Program-made: the position numbers and the translations under genes
Notes under the pieces: model-generated
The model's input: only the letters and a program-made list of their open reading frames with translations
Database searches by the model: none
Told to the model about the DNA's origin: nothing
NCBI GenBank assembly: GCA_934234035.1
Contig: CAKQHH010000008.1
Coordinates: 1-64,000 of the forward strand
Direction of reading: 5' to 3'
Length of the DNA: 64,000 nucleotides
DNA from: an uncultured Clostridia bacterium
GTDB taxonomy: Bacteria; Bacillota; Clostridia; Peptostreptococcales; Anaerovoracaceae
Part shown: in pieces, positions 27,565 to 36,298 of the stretch
How the letters are laid out: each line of letters begins with the position of its first letter
Position numbering within the stretch: the first letter of the stretch is position 1

Positions 27565-27591
27565 CTACTTTCCGTTCTCCAATCCATCGTT

Positions 27592-28962
27592 TCAACGAAG
27601 CAGCTGCTGAACACAGGCTTTGAAATGGTCTCCCCGCTGCTCGTAATTATCGTACATATCCCAGCTTGCACATGCCGGCGAAAGGAGCACCTTATCTCCT
27701 TCTTCTGCCAACTCCATACACTTCTTCACGCAAGCATTCATATCCTTTTCATTATAAATCGCATCAAATCCGACTTTCCGTGCGCATGCCTCAATCTGGT
27801 TGGCATCCCGGCCCAGAAGTACCAGCGCCTTTACTCGTCCCTGCAGGTTCTCTGCCAGTTCCGTAAAGTCCTGCGCCTTTCCGTCTCCGCCGGCGATGAG
27901 GATAATGTTTTCCTTCAGCGCCTTCAGTGCGATAACTGCCGCATCCACATTGGTTCCCTTGGAATCGTTGTAGAATTTGACGCCGTCCACCAGACCGCAG
28001 TACTCAATTCGATGTTCCACGCCCGGGAATTCCACGATGGCTTCCCGAATGGACTCCAAATCCACACCGGCGAAGAAACTGATTGCCGCCGCCGCCAATG
28101 CGTTCTCCACGTTGTGATCACCGATGATCTTCAGATCGTGAATGCTGCAGATCGGCCGAACGATTCCGTTTTCATCTCGGATGACCATCTCATCATCCTG
28201 AAGGAAGGCACCCATCTCCAGCTCTTCTTTTCGGCTAAAAGGAACCACGGTGGCTTTGCATTTTTCCGCCAAGGCGAAGCAGGTCTTGTCATCGTAGTTG
28301 ATCACCAGATAATCGTTTTCATCCTGATTTCGGAATACCTGTGCCTTTGCCGCGCCATAGGCTTCCATGGTCTTGTGACGATTCAGATGGTCCGGTGTCA
28401 GGTTCAGAATTGCGGAAACCTTCGCATGGAATTCCTTCACCGTCTCCAGCTGGAAGCTGCTGGCTTCCGTTACCATCCACTCGTCCTCCGTGGATTCCAG
28501 TGCTTTGGAAACCACTGCCACGCCGATATTTCCTACGACTGCCGTCTTGCGGCGTGCCTTCTCGAAGATTTTGCCTACCAAAGTCGTCGTGGTGGTCTTT
28601 CCGTTGGTGCCGGTAATGGCAATGAAGATTCCCTTGCTCAAGCGATATGCCAGCTCCAGTTCACCGATGACTTCAACGCCGGATAATCTCGCTTCCTGCA
28701 GAAATGACAGTTCCGGTGAAACGCCGGGGCTGATTACCACCAAATCGTATTCGCCCATGTTGTCCGGATTGCATCCAAAGAATGCAGGAATGCTCTCTCT
28801 TTCCAAGTATTTTGCAAATTTCGGGTCCACGGCATCCACCGTGTGCACATCCTGTGCGACCACCTGTGCCTCCAGTTTGTGCAGCTCCTGAACCGCCGCC
28901 TTGCCGGATTTCCCCATTCCCACTACGAGGATTTTTTTACCTTTCACTTCATCTCTCATCAT
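27592..28962 (-). CDS. murD: UDP-MurNAc-L-Ala-D-Glu ligase
   Basis: 456 residues. MurD adds D-glutamate to UDP-MurNAc-L-Ala in the cytosol using ATP. The N-terminal Rossmann-like domain begins ILVVGMGKSGKAAVQEL; the ATP site is FIAITGTNGKTTTTTLVGKI; DHLNRHKTMEAY and FYNDSKGTNVDAA are Mur-ligase family motifs. Two adjacent ATGs are possible starts. It lies 17 bases after mraY and 27 before ftsW. Confidence 0.97.
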   Translation of the reverse strand: MMRDEVKGKKILVVGMGKSGKAAVQELHKLEAQVVAQDVHTVDAVDPKFAKYLERESIPAFFGCNPDNMGEYDLVVISPGVSPELSFLQEARLSGVEVIGELELAYRLSKGIFIAITGTNGKTTTTTLVGKIFEKARRKTAVVGNIGVAVVSKALESTEDEWMVTEASSFQLETVKEFHAKVSAILNLTPDHLNRHKTMEAYGAAKAQVFRNQDENDYLVINYDDKTCFALAEKCKATVVPFSRKEELEMGAFLQDDEMVIRDENGIVRPICSIHDLKIIGDHNVENALAAAAISFFAGVDLESIREAIVEFPGVEHRIEYCGLVDGVKFYNDSKGTNVDAAVIALKALKENIILIAGGDGKAQDFTELAENLQGRVKALVLLGRDANQIEACARKVGFDAIYNEKDMNACVKKCMELAEEGDKVLLSPACASWDMYDNYEQRGDHFKACVQQLLR

Positions 28963-28979
28963 CTCTGCGCCTCCTTATT

Positions 28980-29975
28980 CTAAATCGTTCCGAAGTATGC
29001 AATTACACCCAGAACCGCTGTTACTGCACAAAACATATACACGACGTTGTATTCTTTCATTCCGCCCAACTCGAAGTGGTGGTGCAGCGGAGCCATTCGG
29101 AAAAATCTCTTCCCGCCGGTCTTCCGGAAGTACGCCACCTGGATGATTACCGAAAGGGCTTCCAGCACGTAAATCAATCCCACCAGCGGAAGGAGAAATT
29201 CTTTTCCCGTTACCACTGCGATTCCGGAAAGTACGCCGCCCAGCGCCATGGAGCCGGTATCACCCATGAAAATTTTTGCCGGATAGTGATTGAACAGAAG
29301 GAATCCGATCAATGCGCCCGCTACCACGGTTCCGCTGACGGTCAGAATGGTGTTTCCTTCCTTCCATCCGATGACGGCAAAGGCGATTCCCACAATGGCG
29401 GTCACGCCGGCAGCCAATCCGTCCAGTCCATCGGTGAGATTCACCGCATTGGACATGGCAATTTCCACGAACATTACAAACGGAATGTACAGAAGTCCGA
29501 AGCTTACGCTGATCTTCAGAAACGGAATGAACAGGTCTTCCCGTCCGGTCCGCATCATATAGAACGCCAGACCGATGCTGAACACGGCCTGCATGACCAG
29601 CTTCTGCTTTGCCGTTAATCCCAGATTTTCTTTTTTGGCGATTTTGTTAAAGTCATCAATAAATCCGATGGCTCCAAAAGCAAGCATCGTCAGAACGATG
29701 GCCACCGCATCCCGCACCAGGTGCGGACTGGCCCAGGATTTGGTCGGGTCCGAAACCCGAACCATGAATACCGCTATTCCGGCTGCAATGCCGATGAAGA
29801 TGGCAATTCCGCCCATCGTCGGTGTACCCTGCTTCTTGAGGTGCGCCTTCGGGCCTTCCTCCCGGATATACTGACCGAACTGTTTTCGATGGAAGTACGG
29901 AATCAATCCGTAGGTCAGCAGTGCGGTAACCGCCAGAGGCATAACGAAATATAGAATTACGTCCAATAGTGTCAT
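28980..29975 (-). CDS. mraY: Phospho-MurNAc-pentapeptide transferase
   Basis: 331 residues, about ten membrane helices. MraY links UDP-MurNAc-pentapeptide to undecaprenyl phosphate, forming lipid I. Family motifs are KKQGTPTMGGIAIF, GFIDDFNK, NAVNLTDGLDGLAAG, FMGDTGSMALGG and PLHHHFE. Length is typical. It is placed between murF and murD, the standard order. Confidence 0.98.
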   Translation of the reverse strand: MTLLDVILYFVMPLAVTALLTYGLIPYFHRKQFGQYIREEGPKAHLKKQGTPTMGGIAIFIGIAAGIAVFMVRVSDPTKSWASPHLVRDAVAIVLTMLAFGAIGFIDDFNKIAKKENLGLTAKQKLVMQAVFSIGLAFYMMRTGREDLFIPFLKISVSFGLLYIPFVMFVEIAMSNAVNLTDGLDGLAAGVTAIVGIAFAVIGWKEGNTILTVSGTVVAGALIGFLLFNHYPAKIFMGDTGSMALGGVLSGIAVVTGKEFLLPLVGLIYVLEALSVIIQVAYFRKTGGKRFFRMAPLHHHFELGGMKEYNVVYMFCAVTAVLGVIAYFGTI

Positions 29976-30019
29976 TTTTCTTTTTATCCTTTTCTTTTTT
30001 TATTTCCGTTCCTATTGTA

Positions 30020-31426
30020 CTACTCTGTGATTGCTGTGACAAATTTTTCCAGTGCCATGGATCGAGATGCCTTCACGTAGACCAAATCGCCGGCCTGAAG
30101 CATCGGGCGAACCGCTTTTGCAGCATCTTCCCGGTTCTCATAGTACAGAACCTTCAAATCTGAAGATGCCGATTCTCCCCCTTCTGCAATGGCTTTGCCG
30201 TTCTCTCCGATGGCCACCAGAATATCCACCGGCTTGGAAGCCGCATATTCCCCTACGCTTCGGTGAAGCTGTTCCGAGTGATCTCCCAGCTCGAACATGC
30301 TTCCCAATACAGCGATTTTTCTCTTTCCCGGACTGTTCACCAACACGTCGATTCCGGCCTTCATGGATTCCGGACTGGCATTGTAGGTATCGTTGATGAC
30401 GGAGTAGTCCGCCCCTTTCACCACGCTGAGCCGGTTTGCGTTCGTCTCCACTTCGCGAAGCGCTTCTACGGATTCTTCCATCGAAATTCCGAAGACTTCT
30501 CCAATGGCCATAGCCAGCACCGCATTTCCCAGGTTGTGGGCACCGATAACCGGCAATTTGAGGGTAACCGTCTCGCCGCCGTGGGTCACATCACATTGAA
30601 CGCCTTCAATGCCCCGGTCACGAATATCCGAAAGATGATAATCTTCGCCGCCTTTCGAACCCACCGTAACGATTCTCGCATCGGACGGCTGATGCTGCTG
30701 CGCATTTTCTTTTGTGAGAATATCGGAATCCGTATTGATTACCAATGTATTCTCCGGAGTGAATCCGGTGGATACCCGAAGCTTCTCTTCCAGAAGCTTC
30801 TCCCGAGTACCGTACACCTCCAGGTGGGAGGTGCCCACGTTGGTGATTACCGCTGCCTCCGGCTTCGCAATCCGGGACAGGTCCCCCATGGCACTGCCAT
30901 AGCCTGCGCCCATTTCGATAACCGCAACCTGAATGTCTTCCGCAAAGGAAAATGCCGTCAGCGGAATTCCGAATTCACTGTTCAGATTTCCCGGTGTCTT
31001 GCCTGTGCGGTAGCGGCTTCGCAGTACGCTGTAGAGGAATTCCTTTGTGCTGGTTTTCCCCACGCTTCCGGTCACGCCCACCTTTCGGAGACCGCTCCAG
31101 TCATCCAAGTATTTTTCTCCCAGGTCCATCAGCGCCAGTCGGGTATCCGGCACCAGAATGACATTCACATCTTTCTTAGCGCCCATCTTTTCCGCCCATT
31201 CCGAATCGGATACCACCACATTCCGGCATCCCTTCTCATATACATCCGGCAGGAACCGGTGTGCATCGGCTCTCTCACCGATGATGGCAAAGAACAGGCA
31301 TTCCGCCGGGATATCCCGGGAGTCGATGGACACGGCGGTGACGCTGTCGTGTCGGTTTTCCTCTGCCCTTGCGTAGATTTTTCCTTTTACCGCCTCTGCA
31401 ATGTATTCCAGACTCGTTCGCTTCAT
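30020..31426 (-). CDS. murF: UDP-MurNAc-tripeptide D-Ala-D-Ala ligase
   Basis: 468 residues. MurF adds D-Ala-D-Ala to the UDP-MurNAc tripeptide. N-terminal substrate domain (VSIDSRDIPAECLFFAI), ATP loop VGVTGSVGKTSTKEFLYSVL, central IEMGAGYGSAMGDLSRIAKP and C-terminal INDTYNASPESM are all present. It follows the PBP gene by 27 bases; murE, which normally lies between them, is absent here. Confidence 0.97.
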   Translation of the reverse strand: MKRTSLEYIAEAVKGKIYARAEENRHDSVTAVSIDSRDIPAECLFFAIIGERADAHRFLPDVYEKGCRNVVVSDSEWAEKMGAKKDVNVILVPDTRLALMDLGEKYLDDWSGLRKVGVTGSVGKTSTKEFLYSVLRSRYRTGKTPGNLNSEFGIPLTAFSFAEDIQVAVIEMGAGYGSAMGDLSRIAKPEAAVITNVGTSHLEVYGTREKLLEEKLRVSTGFTPENTLVINTDSDILTKENAQQHQPSDARIVTVGSKGGEDYHLSDIRDRGIEGVQCDVTHGGETVTLKLPVIGAHNLGNAVLAMAIGEVFGISMEESVEALREVETNANRLSVVKGADYSVINDTYNASPESMKAGIDVLVNSPGKRKIAVLGSMFELGDHSEQLHRSVGEYAASKPVDILVAIGENGKAIAEGGESASSDLKVLYYENREDAAKAVRPMLQAGDLVYVKASRSMALEKFVTAITE

Positions 31427-31453
31427 TTTCTTTCGTTCCTTCTTCTTAAAATT

Positions 31454-33493
31454 TTATTTGCTGTACAGATACACCGTGCTGTGCGGGGATACCTTCGTTC
31501 CGGATTTCGGATACTGATCCACCACGTGGAAGAATTTCCCGCTGTCCGCCGGTACCGCCTTGTATTTCAATCCCCTTGCGGAAAGGTAATTGATGGCGCT
31601 CTTGCTGTTCATTCCGGTGACCTTCGGAACAATCACCTTGGTCTCCTGATCTCTTCTTTCATTCTTGGCGTATTTCTTGCTGACACCCAGGTACGGAAGC
31701 ACGTTGGACATAATCCGCTTCACAATTGGGCCCGCGTTCACCGCACCGAATTCGCTTCCCTTCGGGCGGGTCACCATAACCAGAACCGTCACCTGCGGGT
31801 CGTCCATCGGTGCCATTGCGATAAAAGAAGCCACCGTATCGTGGGAGTATCCGCCATTGGATGCGATATTCGCCGTTCCGGTCTTGCCGCCGATACGGTA
31901 TCCCGGGATGTAGGCCGCACCGCCGCCGCCCTTCTCCACGTAATACTGCATGATTTCCCGCATCTTGTCCGCCACTTCCGTAGATACCACCTTTCGAACC
32001 TTGGTATCCTTTACGGTCTGCACCGTCTTTCCGTCGCTGTCCAAAATCTTCTGAACCACCTTCGGTTTCATCAGGTTTCCGTCATTTCCCAAAGCGTTGA
32101 TGGCGCACATCAGCTGAATCGGCGTGATAGCGATACCCTGACCGAATCCGGTGGTCGCCAGATCCACGTCACCCAGATTGGTCGGATTCTTTACGATGGA
32201 ATTTCCCTCTCCCGGCAAATCGATGCCGGTCTTGTCATCGAAACCAAAGAGATCGATATAGTCGTAAAATCTCTTGGATCCCATGTTCAGGGCCACCCGA
32301 GCCATCGCCGGGTTGCAGGAATTTCCCACCGCCTGCTTCAGGGATTCTGTGCCGTGGGCCGTTCCCCAGCAGTTGATCTTCGTTCCGTTCACCACGATAT
32401 ATCCCGGGCACTTGTACCGGGATTTCCGATTCGCACTGCCGGAATCCAAAGCCGAGGCTGCCGTTACCAGCTTGAAGGTGGAACCCGGTTCGTAGACGCC
32501 GCTGATAATCGGATTCGTCCACATCCGGCTCAGGTATTCACTCTGCTTGGATTCGGATAGTTTCCCGAACTGCTTTAACGCATACGGATCCGACGGTTCA
32601 TACGGATTGTTGGGATCGTAGCTCGGATAGTTCACCATGGCCAGCACATCGCCGGTTTTCGGACTCATTATAACACAGCTGATGGATTCGGCACGGGTCT
32701 TCTTCTCTCCGGCTGCCACCGCTTCCTCTGCGTAATTCTGAATCACCCCGTCAATGGTGGTGACGATGCTCTTACCGTCTTCCGCCTGATAGTATTTTCG
32801 ATTCCCGTTGAACAGGGTGTTTCCCTGGCTGTCGGTAGTGCTGAGCTTTCGTCCCTTCACACCGGTGAGCAGTGCGTTGTACTGATACTCCAGCCCGCTT
32901 CTTCCGCTGTTGTTGGAATCCACGAAACCGATGACGTGAGAAGCGAAGTCCTTGTTCGGATAACTCCGGGTCATGGAGGTCTTCACCACCACGCTGTCGT
33001 CGTATAATTTCTGAAGCGCCTTTACGTCATCCCGCTTCAGGCCGTCCGCCAGCTTAATCAGGTTGTCCTTGTTTTCAAATTTCTTTTTGAGCTCTTTCTC
33101 GCTGAGCCCGGTGTATTTCGACAGATTCTTCAGGACTTTTTTTCGTTCGTCCTCGGTAATCTTCTTATCCTTGTACAGACTTTGGGAATACACGTACAGC
33201 TCGTATTCCGTTACGCTTTGTGCCAGCGGATTCATATTGGCATCGTAGATCGTTCCCCGCACCGGGTCGATGGTGGTATCCTGATCCTGCATCTCCGTGG
33301 CCTTTTCGTTCAGATCGTCTCCCCGAACAATCTGCCAATAGGCCAGCCGGAAGGTCAGAACCGAAAACATCAGCACCACCAGCATGAATCCGATGCCCAG
33401 CCGCCGCCGATTTTCATCCACCACCCCGGTTCTCCGGGACATGGCCTCATCTATTCTCTTTTTCTTCGTACTTTTATGGGGTTTTCTGCTCAT
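31454..33493 (-). CDS. Class B penicillin-binding protein with PASTA domain (FtsI/SpoVD type)
   Basis: 679 residues. A cytoplasmic basic tail, one membrane helix at about 33-52, a dimerisation domain (DPVRGTIYDANMNPLAQS), and a transpeptidase domain with SxxK in EPGSTFKL, SxN in GNSCNPAM and KTG in IGGKTGTANI. One PASTA domain ends the protein (VPKVTGMNSKSAINYL). It cross-links septal peptidoglycan with FtsW; a single PASTA repeat and this context fit either the vegetative FtsI/PBP2B or SpoVD. Confidence 0.94.
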   Translation of the reverse strand: MSRKPHKSTKKKRIDEAMSRRTGVVDENRRRLGIGFMLVVLMFSVLTFRLAYWQIVRGDDLNEKATEMQDQDTTIDPVRGTIYDANMNPLAQSVTEYELYVYSQSLYKDKKITEDERKKVLKNLSKYTGLSEKELKKKFENKDNLIKLADGLKRDDVKALQKLYDDSVVVKTSMTRSYPNKDFASHVIGFVDSNNSGRSGLEYQYNALLTGVKGRKLSTTDSQGNTLFNGNRKYYQAEDGKSIVTTIDGVIQNYAEEAVAAGEKKTRAESISCVIMSPKTGDVLAMVNYPSYDPNNPYEPSDPYALKQFGKLSESKQSEYLSRMWTNPIISGVYEPGSTFKLVTAASALDSGSANRKSRYKCPGYIVVNGTKINCWGTAHGTESLKQAVGNSCNPAMARVALNMGSKRFYDYIDLFGFDDKTGIDLPGEGNSIVKNPTNLGDVDLATTGFGQGIAITPIQLMCAINALGNDGNLMKPKVVQKILDSDGKTVQTVKDTKVRKVVSTEVADKMREIMQYYVEKGGGGAAYIPGYRIGGKTGTANIASNGGYSHDTVASFIAMAPMDDPQVTVLVMVTRPKGSEFGAVNAGPIVKRIMSNVLPYLGVSKKYAKNERRDQETKVIVPKVTGMNSKSAINYLSARGLKYKAVPADSGKFFHVVDQYPKSGTKVSPHSTVYLYSK

Positions 33494-33557
33494 TCCTTAT
33501 ATCCACAAAAAACCACTACCCCGAAAAGACGGAGTGTGGTTTCAATTATCCATGAAA

Positions 33558-33950
33558 TTAGTTATAGGCTTCTTTCTTTATCGTGTCCGCCAGACTGCTG
33601 CCCTGTTTCTTGTCATCCCGAATGGTGATGTAGTTGCTCTCGTCCGGCTGAACCATCCCATACTTTTTCGTGGCAATCGTTTCCACCTTCTCAATGCTGG
33701 TGGCATCGTTAATCTGCTCGTTCAGCGAATCGATTTCCGCCTGAAGAACGTCATTTCGTGCTGCCAGGGTGTTGTTCTGCTGCTGCAGATTCGTGGAATA
33801 CGCTGCCATAAAAACAATTCCCAGGAGCAGCAGAGCACCGCACAGAATATATTTAATTGCGATTTTGTATTGTGCTGCAGCTGTCTGTGTCGTCGTCTTT
33901 GTTCTTCGTCTTACAACTGCTTTTCGGCCGGTATTTACCGCTGTACTCAT
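33558..33950 (-). CDS. ftsL: FtsL-like division protein
   Basis: 130 residues. A basic N-terminus, one hydrophobic helix at about 30-50 (YILCGALLLLGIVFMAAY), then a leucine-spaced coiled coil (LQAEIDSLNEQI) and the short C-terminal block YGMVQPDESNYITI, which is common in FtsL/septum-formation initiator proteins. FtsL binds FtsQ/DivIB and activates the FtsW-PBP pair. Primary sequence is poorly conserved in this family; the position between rsmH and the PBP gene supports the call. Confidence 0.82.
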   Translation of the reverse strand: MSTAVNTGRKAVVRRRTKTTTQTAAAQYKIAIKYILCGALLLLGIVFMAAYSTNLQQQNNTLAARNDVLQAEIDSLNEQINDATSIEKVETIATKKYGMVQPDESNYITIRDDKKQGSSLADTIKKEAYN

Positions 33951-33980
33951 TGCTTCCTCCTGTATATTATTGATAGCTTA

Positions 33981-34913
33981 CTATATTTTCTCTATGACGC
34001 GCAGCTTTGCACTCCGCGCTCTCGGATTCTCCTCCAGTTCCCGCTCTCCCGGGGCAATTGGCTTTCGAGTGACCTTTCGCACATCCGGCTTCTTTCCGCA
34101 CACGCACACCGGGAATTCCGGCGGACAGGTGCACGGATTCAGCCGAGCGTTAAAGGCCTCCTTTACCATCCGGTCTTCCAGTGAATGGAAGGTGATGATG
34201 GCCAGTCGGCCGCCCGGAGCCAGAATATCCGGAAGGCGCTCCACCGCCGTCTTCAAATGTTCCAGTTCTCCGTTTACCTCAATGCGGATGGCCTGGAACG
34301 TCCGCTTTGCCGGATGCGGCCCGTTTCGTCTTGCCGACGCCGGAATGGCCGCTTTAATCACCTCCACCAGCTCCCCGGTGGTTTCAATCGGCTTCTCCTC
34401 TCGGCGACGCACGATGAACTGTGCAATTCGAGATGCCCACCGTTCTTCACCGTATTCCTTAATGATCCGGTGAAGTTCCTTTTCATCGTATTCGTTGACC
34501 ACGTTGTACGCCGTAAAACTGTCGTCCTCATTCATCCGCATATCCATCGGCGCATCGTGCATGTAGGAAAATCCCCGTTCCGCCGTATCCAACTGAAATG
34601 AAGATACGCCCAGATCCAACAGAATGCCGTCCACCGGCTGCCCTGCCGTTTCCAGAATTCGATCCACCTCGGAATAGTTGGAATGGAGAAATATTTTTTT
34701 ACAAGAATAAGGTTCCAAACGCTTTTGGGAGGCTTCCAGGGCGGCCGTATCCCGGTCCACTGCCAGGAGTGTGCCCGCTTCGGATAACCGTTCGCAAATT
34801 CCGGAAGAATGCCCGCCGCCGCCGGTGGTCCCGTCCACATAGAACCCGTCCGGCCGGATGTTCAAGGATTCCATTACTTCGTCGTATAGTACCGGTACAT
34901 GTCTGAATGTCAT
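33981..34913 (-). CDS. rsmH: 16S rRNA m4C1402 methyltransferase
   Basis: About 310 residues from the ATG at 34913, which begins directly with the family N-terminus FRHVPVLYDEVMESLNI; the frame extends 33 codons upstream into mraZ without family similarity. The SAM loop is VDGTTGGGGHSSGI, and GILLDLGVSSFQLD and FNARLNPCTCPPEFP are typical. RsmH methylates N4 of C1402 in the ribosomal P site. It is the second gene of the dcw operon, 8 bases after mraZ. Confidence 0.97.
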   Translation of the reverse strand: MTFRHVPVLYDEVMESLNIRPDGFYVDGTTGGGGHSSGICERLSEAGTLLAVDRDTAALEASQKRLEPYSCKKIFLHSNYSEVDRILETAGQPVDGILLDLGVSSFQLDTAERGFSYMHDAPMDMRMNEDDSFTAYNVVNEYDEKELHRIIKEYGEERWASRIAQFIVRRREEKPIETTGELVEVIKAAIPASARRNGPHPAKRTFQAIRIEVNGELEHLKTAVERLPDILAPGGRLAIITFHSLEDRMVKEAFNARLNPCTCPPEFPVCVCGKKPDVRKVTRKPIAPGERELEENPRARSAKLRVIEKI

Positions 34914-34921
34914 TTTCGCCT

Positions 34922-35353
34922 CTATATATCGTATTCTTCTAACTTTGCAATAAATTCTTCGTCGTTGAACATGTTCTCGCTTTCGGAGTCGTTGTAGACC
35001 TCCTTGCTCCACACCTCAATCTTATCCATGGCACCCAAAGTAACCAGGTCCTTCGTAATGGAAGCGTAGGTCTTGAGATTCTGTGGAATCAGGATTCGTC
35101 CCTGGGAATCCAGCTGACACTCGCTGGCATTGGAAAAGAACTCCCGGATGAACCGGCGCATATCCCGGTCCGTCTGGCGGAGCTTCCGCATCTTTGCCAC
35201 CAGCTCTTCCCAATCCTCCATGGTGTAGATGTAAAGACAGGTATCAAAACCACGGGCCAGCATGCATTTGCCGCCCAGCTGATTCCGATACTTCGACGGA
35301 ACGATCATTCTATTTTTATTGTCAATAGAATTTTCATAAGTTCCCGTGAACAT
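34922..35353 (-). CDS. mraZ: MraZ transcriptional regulator
   Basis: 143 residues made of two SpoVT/AbrB-like halves: KNRMIVPSKYR near the N-terminus and SQGRILIPQNLKTYA in the second half. MraZ forms a ring-shaped DNA-binding oligomer that controls its own operon. Three decamer repeats overlapping its promoter (35403-35432) look like its operator. It is the first gene of the dcw operon, transcribed leftward. Confidence 0.96.
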   Translation of the reverse strand: MFTGTYENSIDNKNRMIVPSKYRNQLGGKCMLARGFDTCLYIYTMEDWEELVAKMRKLRQTDRDMRRFIREFFSNASECQLDSQGRILIPQNLKTYASITKDLVTLGAMDKIEVWSKEVYNDSESENMFNDEEFIAKLEEYDI

Positions 35354-35402
35354 AGCTGCCTTCCTGAATTTTCATACACGTCTCGACTGTAATTTAATAT
35401 AT

Positions 35403-35436
35403 GCTCCATTTTAAACCACTTCACCCCACTTTTCAA
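35403..35436 (-). promoter_or_regulatory. mraZ/dcw promoter with three MraZ-box repeats
   Basis: Leftward -35 TTGAAA (35431-35436), 17-base spacer, -10 TAAAAT (35408-35413). Three consecutive decamers, AAAGTGGGGT, GAAGTGGTTT and AAAATGGAGC, run in phase through the promoter with exact 10-base spacing. They match the AAAGTGG-type repeats known as MraZ sites in Mollicutes and the TGG-core repeats of E. coli. Confidence 0.8.
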
Positions 35437-35484
35437 CAAAAACCACCAAAAAACATATTTTCTCCCCCCTTTTCCATAAAAAAA

Positions 35485-35510
35485 GAACCGCTGCATTGCT
35501 GCAGCGATTC
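35485..35510 (-). terminator. Terminator after the acyl-ACP thioesterase gene
   Basis: Leftward GAATCGCTG/CAGCGGTTC stem with a short loop, followed by a run of eight T. It isolates the thioesterase unit from the dcw operon. Confidence 0.9.
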
Positions 35511-35530
35511 TCGCACTTCTGCATATTCCG

Positions 35531-36286
35531 TTATTCCCAACGCTTCAATCCGAATACCGCATGGACGTTGTCTTCCCCGTTCGCTTCGGTTTTGAAATAG
35601 ATGATTTTGTCCGCACGCGGGTCCAATTTCCCCGGGTCCAAAAAATCACTTCGAAGGATTTTCAGTTCACTACCCAGAGGCGCCTCGTGAACGAACCGCA
35701 TGTTCAGGGAAGTGATGCAGTATTCCTCCACATTCGGAATGCAATCGTACAAACAGTTGTAATACCGGGCGTTGTTCATGTGCCCGTTAATATCGGTCAG
35801 CGTCAGCGTTACCGGTACCGTTCCGCCTTCCTTCCATTCCATCGTCTTTGGAATCCGAAATCTCGTCGGAATTCCCATCTCCGGCTCCCGATCTTCCGGA
35901 TAGGAAGACATGTCGTATTCGCTCTGAAGCACCAGCTTCCGGGTATCCACGTCCACCAGCGCCCAGTTGCTGTATGCCCGCGCCACCAGTTCTCCGTCCA
36001 AAAAGAGCTCGTACGCCCGTGGAAAATTCGCCGCCTTCGCCGGCACAACCCAGGTATCGCAGTCCACCCGGGCATACTTGTATACCGGCCGCATTATCTC
36101 CACGCTCATGCGGCTGACCACAAAAGCTTTCCGCTCTTCCCGGTAGATTATTCCGTAGTCTTTATCCGTATCGTGCATCTGATGATCTGCCGTTTCCTGG
36201 AGATACTGCACCAGTGCCGTCGGCGTCAACGCATCGTGGCGGTCGATTTCATAAGACCTTGTCTCGAAAGACTTTGTATATTTCAT
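35531..36286 (-). CDS. Acyl-ACP thioesterase
   Basis: 251 residues forming two hotdog domains, as in FatA/FatB-type bacterial acyl-ACP thioesterases, which release free fatty acids from acyl carrier protein. The N-terminal half contains YEIDRHDALTPTALVQYLQE and ADHQMHDTDKDYG; the second half has DINGHMNNARYYNCLYD, whose Asn/His residues are the usual catalytic region. Length is normal for the bacterial form. It is the last gene of a leftward set with the degenerate SDR and YitT genes. Confidence 0.88.
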   Translation of the reverse strand: MKYTKSFETRSYEIDRHDALTPTALVQYLQETADHQMHDTDKDYGIIYREERKAFVVSRMSVEIMRPVYKYARVDCDTWVVPAKAANFPRAYELFLDGELVARAYSNWALVDVDTRKLVLQSEYDMSSYPEDREPEMGIPTRFRIPKTMEWKEGGTVPVTLTLTDINGHMNNARYYNCLYDCIPNVEEYCITSLNMRFVHEAPLGSELKILRSDFLDPGKLDPRADKIIYFKTEANGEDNVHAVFGLKRWE

Positions 36287-36298
36287 CCGTTTTACCCC

